Shown here: in pieces, positions 17,108 through 26,591 of the stretch
Numbering within the stretch: position 1 is the first letter of the stretch
How the letters are laid out: every line of letters starts with the position of its first letter
Source: Caballeronia peredens
Lineage (GTDB): Bacteria; Pseudomonadota; Gammaproteobacteria; Burkholderiales; Burkholderiaceae
Assembly (NCBI GenBank): GCA_001544595.2
Contig: FCOH02000013.1
Span: 1-64,000 of the forward strand
Reading direction: 5' to 3'
DNA: 64,000 bases
Position numbers and translations under genes: made by a program
The notes under the pieces: model-generated
Told to the model about the DNA's origin: nothing
Seen by the model: only the letters and a program-made list of their open reading frames with translations
Database searches by the model: none

Positions 17108-18631
17108 TCAAGCGGTCGCGACCGGGATCTTGCCGATCTTCGCCTGCCACTCGGCGGGACCCGTCTTGTGGACGGACGTGCCGTTCGAATCGACCGCGAC
17201 GGTGACCGGCATGTCCTGCACGTCGAACTCGTAGATCGCTTCCATGCCGAGGTCTTCGAACGCGAGCACTTTCGCCTCGCGGATCGCCTTCGACACGAGA
17301 TATGCCGCGCCGCCGACGGCCATCAGATACGCCGCGTTGTGCTTCCTGATCGCCTCGATCGCGACGGGGCCGCGCTCGGCCTTGCCGATCATCGAGATGA
17401 GGCCGGTCTGCGCGAGCATCATCTCGGTGAACTTGTCCATGCGCGTGGCCGTGGTCGGGCCTGCCGGGCCGACGGCTTCGTCGCGCACCGGATCGACCGG
17501 ACCGACGTAATAGATCACGCGGTTCGTGAAGTCGACCGGCAGCTTTTCGCCCTTCGCGAGCATGTCGGCGATGCGCTTGTGCGCGGCGTCGCGGCCCGTG
17601 AGCATCTTGCCCGAGAGCAGCAGCGTCTGGCCCGGCTTCCACGCGGCGACCTGCTCCGGCGTGAGCGTGTTCAGGTCGACGCGCTGGCTCGTCTCCGTGT
17701 TCGGCTCCCAGTTGACCTTCGGCCAGTCTTCGAGCGACGGCGCTTCGAGCTTCGCGACGCCCGAACCGTCGAGCGTGAAGTGCGCGTGGCGCGTGGCCGC
17801 GCAGTTCGGGATGATGGCGATCGGCTTGCTCGCCGCGTGCGTCGGGGCGGCCATGATCTTGACGTCGAGCACGGTCGCGAGGCCGCCGAGCCCCTGCGCG
17901 CCGATGCCGAGCGCATTCACCTTCTCGTGCAGCTCGACGCGCAGTTCTTCGATCCAGTCCTGCGGGCCGCGCGCGATGATGTCCTGAATGTCGATAGGGT
18001 CCATCAGCGATTCCTTCGCCATCAGCATCGCCTTTTCGGCCGTGCCGCCGATGCCGATGCCGAGCATGCCCGGCGGGCACCAGCCTGCGCCCATCGTCGG
18101 CACGGTTTTCAGGATCCAGTCGACGATCGAGTCCGACGGATTCAGCATCGCGAACTTCGACTTGTTCTCCGAGCCGCCGCCCTTGGCCGCGACCTGCACG
18201 TCGACCTTGTCGCCCGGCACGATCTCGTAGTGGATGACGGCCGGCGTGTTGTCCTTCGTGTTCTTGCGCGCGCCTTCGGGCGGGCTCACGATCGACGCGC
18301 GCAGCACGTTATCCGGATTCAGATAACCGCGGCGCACGCCTTCGTTGATCATGTCGGTGACGCTCATCGTTGCACCGTCCCAGCGCACGTCCATGCCGAC
18401 CTTCACGAACACCGTGACGATGCCCGTGTCCTGGCAGATCGGACGCTTGCCTTCGGCGCACATGCGGCTGTTGGTCAGGATCTGCGCGATCGCGTCTTTC
18501 GCGGCCGGGCTCTCTTCGAGCTCGTAGGCGCGGCCGAGCGCCTGGATGTAATCGAGCGGATGGTAGTAGCTGATGTACTGCAGCGAATCAGCGATGCTCT
18601 GGATCAGATCTTCCTGTTTGATGACGGTCAT
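17108..18631 (-). CDS. fumA: Fumarate hydratase, class I (Fe-S)
   Basis: A 507-residue class I fumarase, the oxygen-sensitive [4Fe-4S] enzyme that hydrates fumarate to malate in the TCA cycle. N-terminal half carries NSRMCAEGKRPICQDTGIVT, with cluster Cys; PPEGARKNTKDNTPAVIHY and GIGIGGTAEKAML are family blocks. The C-terminal part (VGPAGPTTATRMDKF, AVDSNGTSVHKTGPAEW) is the fused beta domain. The ATG at 18631 (MTVIKQEDLIQSIADSL) is the family N-terminus; over 100 upstream in-frame codons are not homologous. Confidence 0.96.
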   Translation of the reverse strand: MTVIKQEDLIQSIADSLQYISYYHPLDYIQALGRAYELEESPAAKDAIAQILTNSRMCAEGKRPICQDTGIVTVFVKVGMDVRWDGATMSVTDMINEGVRRGYLNPDNVLRASIVSPPEGARKNTKDNTPAVIHYEIVPGDKVDVQVAAKGGGSENKSKFAMLNPSDSIVDWILKTVPTMGAGWCPPGMLGIGIGGTAEKAMLMAKESLMDPIDIQDIIARGPQDWIEELRVELHEKVNALGIGAQGLGGLATVLDVKIMAAPTHAASKPIAIIPNCAATRHAHFTLDGSGVAKLEAPSLEDWPKVNWEPNTETSQRVDLNTLTPEQVAAWKPGQTLLLSGKMLTGRDAAHKRIADMLAKGEKLPVDFTNRVIYYVGPVDPVRDEAVGPAGPTTATRMDKFTEMMLAQTGLISMIGKAERGPVAIEAIRKHNAAYLMAVGGAAYLVSKAIREAKVLAFEDLGMEAIYEFDVQDMPVTVAVDSNGTSVHKTGPAEWQAKIGKIPVATA

Positions 18632-18687
18632 GGCTTGGGCTCTGGGGACGGGAATCTTTCTGTGTCGGCGTTCGGACGACGCCGTGC

Positions 18688-19272
18688 TCAGTCGAGCGCG
18701 CTCCGGGGCGCGATGGTTTCGCTGTGGAAATGCTTCGGATGCGTATGCGTGGTCAGCCGGTCCACCCACGCCATGATCAGCGCGGACACGAGGAAGGCGA
18801 CGTGGATGATCACCTGCCACAGCACCGTGTGGAACGTATGCTGGTCCGGGTTGATGAAGGTCTTCAGCAGATGGATCGACGAGATGCTGATGAGCGCCAT
18901 CGAGAGCTTTACCTTCAGCACGCCCGCGTTGACGTGATCGAGCCATTCGGGCTCGTCGGGATGGCCCTCGACGCCCAGCCGCGACACGAAGGTCTCGTAT
19001 CCGCCGACGATCACCATGATGAGCAGGTTCGAGATCATCACCACGTCGATGAGGCCGAGCACGACGAGCATGATGTTGGTTTCGTCGAGCGTCATCGCGT
19101 GCGTGACGAGATGCCAGACTTCCTTCAGGAACAGCACGACATACACGGCCTGCGCGATGATCAGGCCGAGATACAGCGGCACCTGCAGCCAGCGGCTCAT
19201 GAAGATGATCTTCGGCAGCGCTTTCATCGCAGCGGGTCGAGCGGGCGCAGGGGAATGCTTGGGAGCGGACAT
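18688..19272 (-). CDS. YqhA / TIGR00645 family membrane protein
   Basis: A 194-residue inner-membrane protein of the UPF0114 (YqhA) family: hydrophobic helices at about 35-52, 65-85 and 140-180, with the conserved NLLIMVIVGGYETFVSRL. Function unknown. The ATG at 19272 (MSAPKHSPAP) was chosen because the longer frame starts in a region lacking conservation. It lies 56 bp upstream of the fumarase gene on the same strand, and co-transcription is possible. Confidence 0.87.
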   Translation of the reverse strand: MSAPKHSPAPARPAAMKALPKIIFMSRWLQVPLYLGLIIAQAVYVVLFLKEVWHLVTHAMTLDETNIMLVVLGLIDVVMISNLLIMVIVGGYETFVSRLGVEGHPDEPEWLDHVNAGVLKVKLSMALISISSIHLLKTFINPDQHTFHTVLWQVIIHVAFLVSALIMAWVDRLTTHTHPKHFHSETIAPRSALD

Positions 19273-19492
19273 GGGCGGCTCTTCAGTCGAAGCGGATCGG
19301 ACCGGAAATGATGACGGACGAATATGACGGACCAGGACTGCGCGGCGAACCCAAAACTGCGCGGCGGACCAGAACTGTGCTGGTCGGCACACAGGCATCG
19401 AGGCGGCGCGTTCGCGGTCTGGAAAAGCCCGCTATTGTAGCGCGTCGTCGCGCGATGCTGCCCGAAGGCGTCGGAATGTGCTGAACAAAGTC

Positions 19493-20404
19493 TTAAATGC
19501 CGCGCTCGCTCGAAACCGCGCCGGCGGCGCGCGCCTTGAGACTCGCGAGCCCGATTCCCGCGACGACGCAGGCGAGCGCGATGCCGTGCGCGAGCGTCGG
19601 CCGCTCGCCGAGAAACGCGATGCCGTAGAGCGCGGCGGCGACCGGCAGCACGGCGCAGAACACGCCGGCGAGACTGCCGTCGACGCGGCGGATGCCTTTC
19701 ATCCACAGCCAGAACGAGAAGATGCTCGCCGACAGCCCGTACCAGACGACGAGCGCCCAGGTGCCCGTGTCGACGCTGCGCCAGTCGAAACCCGCGCACG
19801 CGCTCAGGCCGAGCGGCAGCATCAGCAGAAAGCCGATGCCGTGCGTGTACGCGCAGATATCGATGGCGGAGAGCGTCTCTGTGAGCCGGCGCGAGAGGAT
19901 CACGTAGAGCGATTCGCAGCACACGGCGCCGAGCACCATCAGATTGCCGGCAATCGAGCCGCTTGCGCTGCCGTTGCCATCGCTCCCGCTTTGCGCCACG
20001 TTGATGACGAGCACGCCCGCGATCGCCAGCCCGATCGACGCGAAGGCGCGGCCGTTCGGCTTCTCCTTCAGGAAGATCCATGCGAAGAGCGCGACCACGG
20101 CCGGAATCGTGCTCGTGATGACCCCCGCCGCGACCGCGCTCGTGCGCGCGACGCCGCCCAGCATCAGCAGCGTGAAGCCGAAGGTGCCGAAGAACGCCTG
20201 CAGGAAGAGATTGACCCATTCGCCGCGCGCGACGCGTTTCATCTTCGACGGACGCAGCAGCGGCCACAGCACCGCCAGCGCGACGACGAAGCGCAGGAGC
20301 GCGAAGAGCGGAACGGGAACGAAGGCGACGATCGACTTGCCGATGCCGACGTTGCTCCCGACGAGCAGCATGGCCGCGATCAAAAGAAAGGCGTAGCGAT
20401 TCAA
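19493..20404 (-). CDS. EamA-family (DMT) transporter
   Basis: A 303-residue drug/metabolite transporter with ten predicted helices in two EamA repeats; the family motif region FLKEKPNGRAFASIGLAIAG closes the first repeat and FLGERPTLAHGIALACVVAG the second. Relatives export amino acids or metabolites; the substrate cannot be told. The C-terminal tail is Ala-rich and polar. It is divergent from acs across 327 bp. Confidence 0.88.
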   Translation of the reverse strand: MNRYAFLLIAAMLLVGSNVGIGKSIVAFVPVPLFALLRFVVALAVLWPLLRPSKMKRVARGEWVNLFLQAFFGTFGFTLLMLGGVARTSAVAAGVITSTIPAVVALFAWIFLKEKPNGRAFASIGLAIAGVLVINVAQSGSDGNGSASGSIAGNLMVLGAVCCESLYVILSRRLTETLSAIDICAYTHGIGFLLMLPLGLSACAGFDWRSVDTGTWALVVWYGLSASIFSFWLWMKGIRRVDGSLAGVFCAVLPVAAALYGIAFLGERPTLAHGIALACVVAGIGLASLKARAAGAVSSERGI

Positions 20405-20731
20405 GCTGGATACCGCGCGGGTTGATCAGTTACGATTGTGGGGACGCATTGTAGAAGCTGCGCGGACTCCGTGTATACCCCGTGCCTGCCGGGCGGTTCA
20501 CGTAAGAAGCGGGTAAGTTGGGCGGCTTATCTTGAAATCGATGCAGGATGTCCGTCGCGATAACCGCGCCGTGATGTCCGCCGTGCCGCCCGGCGCGGTC
20601 AGACTGGAGACAAGGTTCGGCCCGGACACGCCACGCGTTGCCGCTCCCGAACCTCATAACATGCGGCGCACGCAGCCCATTCAGCGATGCGCGCGCCGCC
20701 GGATTTGGAATCACCATCAGAGGGGTTGTCG
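20405..20731. other. Intergenic region between EamA gene and acs
   Basis: No credible gene or repeat. It must hold the divergent promoters; none was recognised with confidence. Confidence 0.4.
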
Positions 20732-22714
20732 ATGTCTGCGATCGAATCGGTTTTGCATGAAAAACGTGTGTTCCCGCCGTCAGCCAAGGCATCGGCGGGA
20801 GCGGCAATCTCCGGCATGGATGCCTACAGGGCGCTCGTCGCCGAAGCAGAAAAGGATTACGAAGGCTTCTGGGCGCGGCTCGCGCGCGAAACGCTCGCCT
20901 GGCACAAGCCGTTCACCAAGGTGCTGGACGAATCGAAGGCGCCGTTCTACACGTGGTTCGAGGACGGCGAGCTGAACGCGTCGTACAACTGTCTCGACCG
21001 TCATGTCGAAGCGGGCCGCGGCAACGAAAACGCGATCATCTTCGAAGCCGACGACGGCACCGTCACCAATGTCACCTATCAGGAACTGCTCGAGCGCGTC
21101 AGCCGCCTCGCCAACGCGCTCAGAAAACGCGGCGTGAAAAAGGGCGATCGCGTCGTGATCTATCTGCCGATGTCGGTGGAAGGCGTCGTTGCCATGCAGG
21201 CGTGCGTGCGCATCGGCGCGACGCACTCGGTCGTGTTCGGCGGCTTCTCGTCGAAGTCGCTCAATGAACGTCTCGTCGATGTCGGCGCGGTCGCGCTCAT
21301 CACCGCCGACGAACAGATGCGCGGCGGCAAGGCATTGCCGCTCAAGAGCATCGCCGACGAAGCGCTCGCCGCGGGCGGTTGCGAGGCGGTGAAGAACGTC
21401 ATCGTGTATCGCCGAACCGGCGGCAAGGTCGCGTGGACCGAAGGCCGTGACGAGTGGCTGCACGAGATCGTCGAGAACGAATCGGCGAAGTGCGAGCCGG
21501 AATGGGTGAGCGCGGAGCATCCGCTGTTCATCCTCTACACGTCGGGTTCGACGGGCAAGCCCAAGGGCGTGCAGCACAGTACGGCGGGCGTGTTGCTGTG
21601 GGCCGCGCAGACCATGAAGTGGACCTTCGACATGAAGCCGGGCGATGTCTTCTGGTGCACGGCGGACATCGGCTGGATCACTGGACACAGTTATATCGCG
21701 TACGGGCCGCTTGCGATCGGCGCGACGCAGGTCATGTTCGAAGGCGTGCCCACGTATCCGCACGCGGGCCGCTTCTGGGAAATGATCGATCGCCACAAGG
21801 TCACGATCTTCTACACGGCGCCCACGGCGATCCGCTCGCTCATCAAGGTGTCGGAAGCGGACGCGAAGGTGCATCCGAAGAGCTACGACCTGTCGACGCT
21901 GCGCATCCTCGGCACGGTCGGCGAGCCGATCAATCCGGAAGCGTGGATGTGGTATCACGAGAACGTCGGACGCGGCCAGTGCCCGATCGTCGACACCTGG
22001 TGGCAGACCGAAACCGGCGGCCACATGATCACGCCGCTGCCGGGCGCGACGCCGCTCGTGCCGGGTTCCTGCACGCTGCCGCTGCCGGGCATCATGGCCG
22101 CGGTCGTCGATGAAACCGGCCAGGACGTGCCGAACGGGCAGGGCGGCATTCTGGTCGTGAAGCGGCCGTGGCCGTCGATGCTGCGCAACGTCTGGGGCGA
22201 TCCGAAGCGCTATCAGACGAGCTACTTCCCCGAGGAACTCGGCGGCAAGCTGTATCTCGCCGGCGACGGCGCGGTGCGCGACAAGGAAACCGGCTACTTC
22301 ACGATCATGGGCCGCATCGACGACGTGCTGAACGTCTCCGGCCACCGCCTCGGCACGATGGAAATCGAATCGGCGCTGGTCGCCAATCCGATGGTCGCGG
22401 AAGCGGCGGTCGTCGGCCGTCCGGACGATACGACCGGTGAAGCCGTGGTCGCGTTCGTCGTGCTGAAGCGGGCGCGTCCGGAAGGCGACGAAGCGAAGCA
22501 GATCGCGACCGAACTGCGTAACTGGGTCGGCAAGGAGATCGGGCCGATCGCGAAGCCGAAGGACATCCGTTTCGGCGAGAACCTGCCGAAGACGCGTTCC
22601 GGCAAGATCATGCGCCGGCTCTTGCGTTCGCTCGCGAAGGGCGAGGAGATCACGCAGGACGTCTCCACGCTGGAAAACCCCGCGATTCTCGATCAGCTCG
22701 GCGAAGCGCGTTGA
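20732..22714 (+). CDS. acs: Acetyl-CoA synthetase
   Basis: A 660-residue AMP-forming acetate-CoA ligase. ANL-family motifs: [11 protein letters not shown] (AMP loop), [26 protein letters not shown] (hinge), and the C-terminal Lys in [10 protein letters not shown] (about Lys625), the residue acetylated in other Acs enzymes. It activates acetate for the TCA and glyoxylate cycles. The ATG at 20732 follows CAGAGGGG. The symporter genes downstream resemble acetate/organic acid carriers, so uptake and activation may be linked. Confidence 0.97.
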   Translation: MSAIESVLHEKRVFPPSAKASAGAAISGMDAYRALVAEAEKDYEGFWARLARETLAWHKPFTKVLDESKAPFYTWFEDGELNASYNCLDRHVEAGRGNENAIIFEADDGTVTNVTYQELLERVSRLANALRKRGVKKGDRVVIYLPMSVEGVVAMQACVRIGATHSVVFGGFSSKSLNERLVDVGAVALITADEQMRGGKALPLKSIADEALAAGGCEAVKNVIVYRRTGGKVAWTEGRDEWLHEIVENESAKCEPEWVSAEHPLFILYTSGSTGKPKGVQHSTAGVLLWAAQTMKWTFDMKPGDVFWCTADIGWITGHSYIAYGPLAIGATQVMFEGVPTYPHAGRFWEMIDRHKVTIFYTAPTAIRSLIKVSEADAKVHPKSYDLSTLRILGTVGEPINPEAWMWYHENVGRGQCPIVDTWWQTETGGHMITPLPGATPLVPGSCTLPLPGIMAAVVDETGQDVPNGQGGILVVKRPWPSMLRNVWGDPKRYQTSYFPEELGGKLYLAGDGAVRDKETGYFTIMGRIDDVLNVSGHRLGTMEIESALVANPMVAEAAVVGRPDDTTGEAVVAFVVLKRARPEGDEAKQIATELRNWVGKEIGPIAKPKDIRFGENLPKTRSGKIMRRLLRSLAKGEEITQDVSTLENPAILDQLGEAR

Positions 22715-22795
22715 CCGAGATTCGGCCGCTGCCGCTTGCAATGCGGCGCGGTCGATCCTTATTGCCGACGCCATGCGGTTTTGGTAAATAACCGC

Positions 22796-23140
22796 ATGGC
22801 CATTCCTCCCGCCGATTCCCCGACTCAAGCTCCGACGCCCGCTTCCGCGCCGCCCGTGACGGCCGCGATGGCGTGCGCGCATCGCGCGTACTGGCGCTTC
22901 AACGTTGCGCTGATCGTCGTGCTGATGACGATCGGCTTCGTCGTCTCGTTCGGCTTGCCGCTCTTTGCACAGCGTCTCGGGCACGTGCGCGTCGCGGGCT
23001 TTCCGCTGCCGTTCTATTTCGGCGCGCAAGGCGCGATTCTCGTGTATGTCGCGCTGATCGTCGTCTATATCGTTCTGATGCAGCTTGCCGATGCGCGTCT
23101 GTTGCGCGTCGCGCGATCCGAGCAGGGCGACGCGGCATGA
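22796..23140 (+). CDS. DUF4212 small subunit of sodium/solute symporter
   Basis: A 114-residue DUF4212 protein with two membrane helices (about 38-60 and 75-98) and the conserved HRAYWRFNVALI. Such proteins are always encoded just before a sodium:solute symporter, as here, where the stop overlaps the symporter ATG by 4 bp. The first 30 residues are Pro/Ala-rich and variable. ATG at 22796 chosen; in-frame codons upstream look non-coding. Confidence 0.9.
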   Translation: MAIPPADSPTQAPTPASAPPVTAAMACAHRAYWRFNVALIVVLMTIGFVVSFGLPLFAQRLGHVRVAGFPLPFYFGAQGAILVYVALIVVYIVLMQLADARLLRVARSEQGDAA

Positions 23141-25161
23141 AGCTCACGAACCGGCTCATCGTCTATTACGCGCTTTACACGCTCGGCTTCCTGTTGTTCA
23201 TCTTCCTGATGGAGCGCATCGAGCGCACGACGGGCCCGGGCATGTGGATCGGCTATGTGTTCCTGTTCGTGCCGATCGCGGTGTATGCGGTGATCGGACT
23301 CTTGTCGCGGACCTCCGATCTCGTCGAATACTATGTCGCGGGGCGGCGCGTGCCGTCCGCGTTCAACGGCATGGCGACCGCGGCCGACTGGCTCTCGGCC
23401 GCTTCGTTCATCGGTCTCGCCGGCTCGATCTACGCGAGCGGCTACGACGGTCTCGCCTACGTGATGGGCTGGACGAGCGGCTATTGTCTCGTCGCGTTCT
23501 TGCTTGCGCCGTACGTGCGCAAGCTCGCGCGCTACACGATTCCCGACTTTCTCGGCACGCGCTTCTCCAGCAATACGGTGCGCGCGCTCGCGGCCGTCGC
23601 GGCGATTCTCTGCTCGTTCGTCTATCTCGTCGCGCAGATTCAAGGCATCGGGCTGATCGCGTCGCGCTTCATCGGCATCGAATTTTCGATCGGCATCTTC
23701 TGCGGGCTTGCAGGCATTCTCGTGTGCTCGTTTCTCGGCGGCATGCGCGCCGTCACGTGGACGCAGGTCGCGCAATACATCATCCTGATCAGCGCGATGC
23801 TCATTCCTGTCTCGATGATCGCGCATCGCGAAGGGCTCGGCTGGTTCCCGCAACTCAATTACGGACGCGTGATGGAGCGCGTCGAAGCACTCGAACGCAC
23901 GGTGGCGGTGTCGCCCGACGAAGCCCGCGTGCGCGCCGATTATCAGCGTCAGGCCGCGCGCATCCAGCAGCGTATCGATGCGCTGCCGCAGTCGTTTCAT
24001 GAAGAGCACGCGCGCCTCGTCGCCGAGATCGCCGAGTTGCGGCGGCATAACGGGCCGCTGCGCGAGATCAACGAACGCGAGCGCGAACTCGCGGCCTTCC
24101 CGCACGATCCCGCCGACGCGCAGGCCAAATGGACGCGCGAACGCGATGCGCTGAGCGAGCGCGTCGCGGCGCCCGTGCCGATGGCCGAGGCCTTCCCGGC
24201 GGGCTCGACAGGCGAGGAGAGTCCGCGCGTGCATCAGGTGAATTTTCTGTCGCTGCTGCTGTGTCTGTCGCTCGGCACGGCGAGCCTGCCGCACATTCTC
24301 ACGCGCTACAACACGACGACTTCGGTGGCGTCGGCGCGGCGCTCGGTCGGCTGGACGCTGTTCTTCGTCGCGCTGTTTTATCTGACGGTGCCGGTGCTCG
24401 CGGTGCTGATCAAGCACGAGATGTTGACGGGGCTGGTCGGCCATCGCTTCGCCGATCTGCCGCAATGGGTCATGCAGTGGCGGCGCGTTGAGCCGTATCT
24501 GATCCGCATCAGCGACGTGAACGGCGACGGCATCGTGCGCTGGGCGGGCATCCAGATGCAGCCGGACATGGTAGTGCTGGCGGCGCCCGAGATCGCGGGA
24601 CTGCCGTACGTGATCTCCGGTCTGATCGCGGCGGGCGCGCTGGCGGCGGCGTTGTCGACGGCCGACGGGCTGCTCCTGACGATCGCCAATGCGCTGTCGC
24701 ACGACGTCTACTACTGCATGGTCGATCGCCGCGCGACGAGCCAGCGGCGCGTGACCATCTCGAAGATTCTGTTGCTCGGCGTGGCTTTGCTGGCGTCGTA
24801 TGTGGCGTCGCTCAACGCAGGGAACATTCTGTTTCTGGTGGGCGCGGCGTTTTCGCTGGCGGCATCGAGCTTGTTTCCGGCGCTGGTGCTCGGCGTGTTC
24901 TGGAAGCGCACGACGCAGCGCGGGGTCGTCGCGGGGATGATCGCGGGGCTGGTCGTGTGCGTGTATTACATCGTGTCGACGTATCCGTTCTTCATGCAAC
25001 TGACGGGCTTCGCGGGGCCGCGCTGGTTCGGCATCGAGCCGATCAGCTCGGGCGTGTTCGGCGTGCCGGCGGGATTCGCGGTGGCGATCGTGGTGAGTCT
25101 TTTCGATCGCAAGCCGGATGCGTATACGCGCGCGCTCGTTGATTACATTCGCCATCCGTAG
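23137..25161 (+). CDS. Sodium:solute symporter (VC_2705-like) with coiled-coil insert
   Basis: A 674-residue SSS-family carrier. TM helices 1-6 (residues 6-230) include LVEYYVAGRRVPSAFNGMA and GYDGLAYVMGW; helices resume at about 369 with NFLSLLLCLSLGTASLPHIL. Between them, residues about 240-368 form a hydrophilic, charged helical insert (ARIQQRIDAL, RLVAEIAELR, REINERERELAAF). Relatives next to acs move acetate or other monocarboxylates with sodium. Translationally coupled to the DUF4212 gene (ATGA). Standard ActP-like carriers of about 550 residues lack this insert. Confidence 0.9.
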   Translation: MKLTNRLIVYYALYTLGFLLFIFLMERIERTTGPGMWIGYVFLFVPIAVYAVIGLLSRTSDLVEYYVAGRRVPSAFNGMATAADWLSAASFIGLAGSIYASGYDGLAYVMGWTSGYCLVAFLLAPYVRKLARYTIPDFLGTRFSSNTVRALAAVAAILCSFVYLVAQIQGIGLIASRFIGIEFSIGIFCGLAGILVCSFLGGMRAVTWTQVAQYIILISAMLIPVSMIAHREGLGWFPQLNYGRVMERVEALERTVAVSPDEARVRADYQRQAARIQQRIDALPQSFHEEHARLVAEIAELRRHNGPLREINERERELAAFPHDPADAQAKWTRERDALSERVAAPVPMAEAFPAGSTGEESPRVHQVNFLSLLLCLSLGTASLPHILTRYNTTTSVASARRSVGWTLFFVALFYLTVPVLAVLIKHEMLTGLVGHRFADLPQWVMQWRRVEPYLIRISDVNGDGIVRWAGIQMQPDMVVLAAPEIAGLPYVISGLIAAGALAAALSTADGLLLTIANALSHDVYYCMVDRRATSQRRVTISKILLLGVALLASYVASLNAGNILFLVGAAFSLAASSLFPALVLGVFWKRTTQRGVVAGMIAGLVVCVYYIVSTYPFFMQLTGFAGPRWFGIEPISSGVFGVPAGFAVAIVVSLFDRKPDAYTRALVDYIRHP

Positions 25162-25187
25162 GGGCTGGCGCGGGCGCGGGAACTTGG

Positions 25188-25193
25188 TATAAT
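25188..25193 (+). promoter_or_regulatory. -10 element of the tRNA-Ser promoter
   Basis: A perfect TATAAT preceded by TTGG lies 12 bp before the tRNA. The -35 (CTGGCG at about 25165) is weak. Confidence 0.6.
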
Positions 25194-25204
25194 CGCGGAC
25201 TTCC

Positions 25205-25294
25205 GGAGAGATGGATGAGCGGTTTAAGTCGCACGCCTGGAAAGCGTGTATAGGGTAAAACCTATCGGGGGTTCGAATCCCCCTCTCTCCGCCA
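25205..25294 (+). tRNA. tRNA-Ser(GGA)
   Basis: Acceptor GGAGAGA (25205-25211) pairs with TCTCTCC; discriminator G and encoded CCA at 25292-25294. The anticodon loop CTGGAAA gives anticodon GGA, reading TCC/TCT serine codons. A long variable arm (TATAGGGTAAAACCTAT) and GGTTCGAATCC T-arm confirm a class II serine tRNA. 90 nt. Confidence 0.97.
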
Positions 25295-25301
25295 GAATCA
25301 C

Positions 25302-25333
25302 AAGCCCTTGATCTCCAAGGGCTTTTCTTTTTT
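25302..25333 (+). terminator. Terminator of tRNA-Ser
   Basis: AAGCCCTTG / CAAGGGCTT stem, 5-nt loop, then TTCTTTTTT, directly after the tRNA. Confidence 0.88.
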
Positions 25334-25797
25334 GCGTTGGTCTCAAACGTCCGCCGATGCGATTAACGCGATATCTGCCTTTCGCGGCAGAAGTGCGTGC
25401 GGCAGAAGCGCGGTGCTCTCGCATTCGCGCATCGCCAGGCCCCATTTTGAAACACGATTATTCGCAATCGCCCGGCGATTTTTTCGCGCTCACCAGACGG
25501 CTGCGCACGATATTCAGATATGCGAATTAATTTCCGCGCGGATTATGGCGGCGGACGAAGCGCACACATCTGAATCAGAAAGGAATGTGTCGTAAGAGCA
25601 GTGGGCGACGCGTTTGACTTCGCCTCTAATAATGCTCGATGGAATCTTGCACATGGCAGGGCGAAGCGTCGCGTGCGGCCCACCTCTTACGACATTCACA
25701 AGAATAGTCGATACAGATCGAAAAGAAATCGGAATAGTCGCGATGTGCGCGCCATCCAACTCTTGATCGACGCAAAAGTGAAAGCGAAAGCAAAGTG
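25334..25797. other. Gene-free stretch downstream of tRNA-Ser
   Basis: 464 bp less GC-rich than its surroundings, with no open frame that looks real. It holds the long imperfect palindrome at 25583-25697. Its place directly after a tRNA is where integrated elements often insert, but no copy of the tRNA 3' end was found nearby. Confidence 0.5.
25583..25697. repeat. Long imperfect palindrome
   Basis: Nested complementary blocks: GAATG (25583-25587) with CATTC (25693-25697); TCGTAAGAG (25590-25598) with CTCTTACGA (25684-25692); GTGGGC (25601-25606) with GCCCAC (25678-25683); GACGC (25607-25611) with GCGTC (25666-25670); TTCGCC (25619-25624) with GGCGAA (25660-25665). About 31 pairs, with bulges and a 35-nt apical loop. 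It could be an RNA or the ends of a miniature element. Confidence 0.7.
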
Positions 25798-26106
25798 TCA
25801 GCGCCGAAGCGTCTTTGCCGGCGCGGACGGTGGCGAACTGCGGGCGAACGCCGCGATCGGATCGTCTTCCGCCGGCGTGCCGGCAGTTGGAGGCGCGGAA
25901 GGTTGTGCTTTCGCTGTCGTTCGCGCATCGACGTGTTTCTTGTGCGCTGCGGCAACGCCTTGAATACTCTCAGCATGCTCATCGCGCTGAGCGTGCGCGA
26001 AATTCGAACTGCTGATCCACTGCTCGGTGTATTTCGCGCTGACTGGCGCGCCGGCGCTCAAAAGCGCAAACGCGACCGGAATCAGGACGGCACTTCGTGT
26101 CCGCAT
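25798..26106 (-). CDS. Exported protein of unknown function, 102 aa
   Basis: MRTRSAVLIPVAFALLSAGA starts a clear signal peptide with likely cleavage at VSA-KY (about residue 24). The mature 78 residues are hydrophilic, rich in Ala, Pro, His and Lys (AAAHKKHVDARTTAKAQPSA), without Cys, and look disordered. No family recognised. The ribosome site is weak. Codon bias fits a real gene and the signal supports the frame over overlapping alternatives on the other strand. Confidence 0.6.
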   Translation of the reverse strand: MRTRSAVLIPVAFALLSAGAPVSAKYTEQWISSSNFAHAQRDEHAESIQGVAAAHKKHVDARTTAKAQPSAPPTAGTPAEDDPIAAFARSSPPSAPAKTLRR

Positions 26107-26202
26107 GATCGATCTGGTTATCCGAAAGGGACCGCATTAAAGCGGCTCGGAGCCAGTAACGCCTTCGGACGAATCCTATTTGCCCGGCCAGGGCGACGCC
26201 CA

Positions 26203-26337
26203 TCAACCGAACAGCCGCATCACGCCGTGCCAGAACGCGCGCCAGCGGCCCGGCGTGACGATCTGCGACGCATCCCTGTCGCGTTCCCAGTTTTCCTGCT
26301 CCTTGCGCGGCTGAGTGACGAGTGTTCCGAAATACAT
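26203..26337 (-). CDS. Small protein, 44 aa, unknown
   Basis: The ATG at 26337 follows AGAGGGAG, a strong ribosome site at 7-nt spacing, and gives MYFGTLVTQPRKEQENWERD, ending GRWRAFWHGVMRLFG. The C-terminus is an amphipathic Trp/Arg/Phe-rich helix that might touch membrane. A 19-codon in-frame extension upstream lacks a ribosome site. No family recognised. It lies on the same strand as the 102-aa exported protein gene, about 96 bp upstream of it. Confidence 0.5.
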   Translation of the reverse strand: MYFGTLVTQPRKEQENWERDRDASQIVTPGRWRAFWHGVMRLFG

Positions 26338-26515
26338 GGCGAACTCCCTCTGCGGATCTTGATGACGGAAGGCGTCGCCGGATGCGACTGCCATGTGATC
26401 AGAATGCCGCTACGGCATCGTCCGCGAAACCCGCATGACGATGACGACCCGAAGCAGGGAACGCCGCCGCCACGCGGAGCCAGCCGAAAGGAGGGTGCGT
26501 CTCAGGCGTGACGGC

Positions 26516-26591
26516 GCTCAGTCAGCGCTCGCTCAGCGCTCAATCAGCGCCAGTCAGCGATCAGTCGGCGATCAGTCAACGCTCGGCCAGC
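26516..26591. repeat. 11-bp imperfect tandem repeat, seven units
   Basis: Units such as GCTCAGTCAGC, GCTCGCTCAGC, GCTCAATCAGC, GCCAGTCAGC, GATCAGTCGGC, GATCAGTCAAC and GCTCGGCCAGC run end to end (one unit is 10 bp). The array runs into the last codons and stop of the CHAD gene. Confidence 0.7.

Noticed and set aside
17168..18937. Long plus-strand frame across the fumarase gene
   Set aside because: Antisense shadow from GC3 bias; no ribosome site and no recognisable protein.
20780..23029. 749-codon minus frame across acs
   Set aside because: Antisense shadow of acs; composition typical of reversed high-GC codons.
25205..25700. tRNA-Ser as an integration site with an attached element
   Set aside because: No integrase and no second copy of the tRNA 3' end were seen in the window.
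25601..25963. 120-codon plus frame after tRNA-Ser
   Set aside because: Overlaps the palindrome and the opposite-strand exported protein, whose signal peptide is much better evidence.
26516..26591. Possible CRISPR-like array
   Set aside because: Units of 11 bp are contiguous without spacers, so it is a simple tandem repeat; same for 35742-35796.
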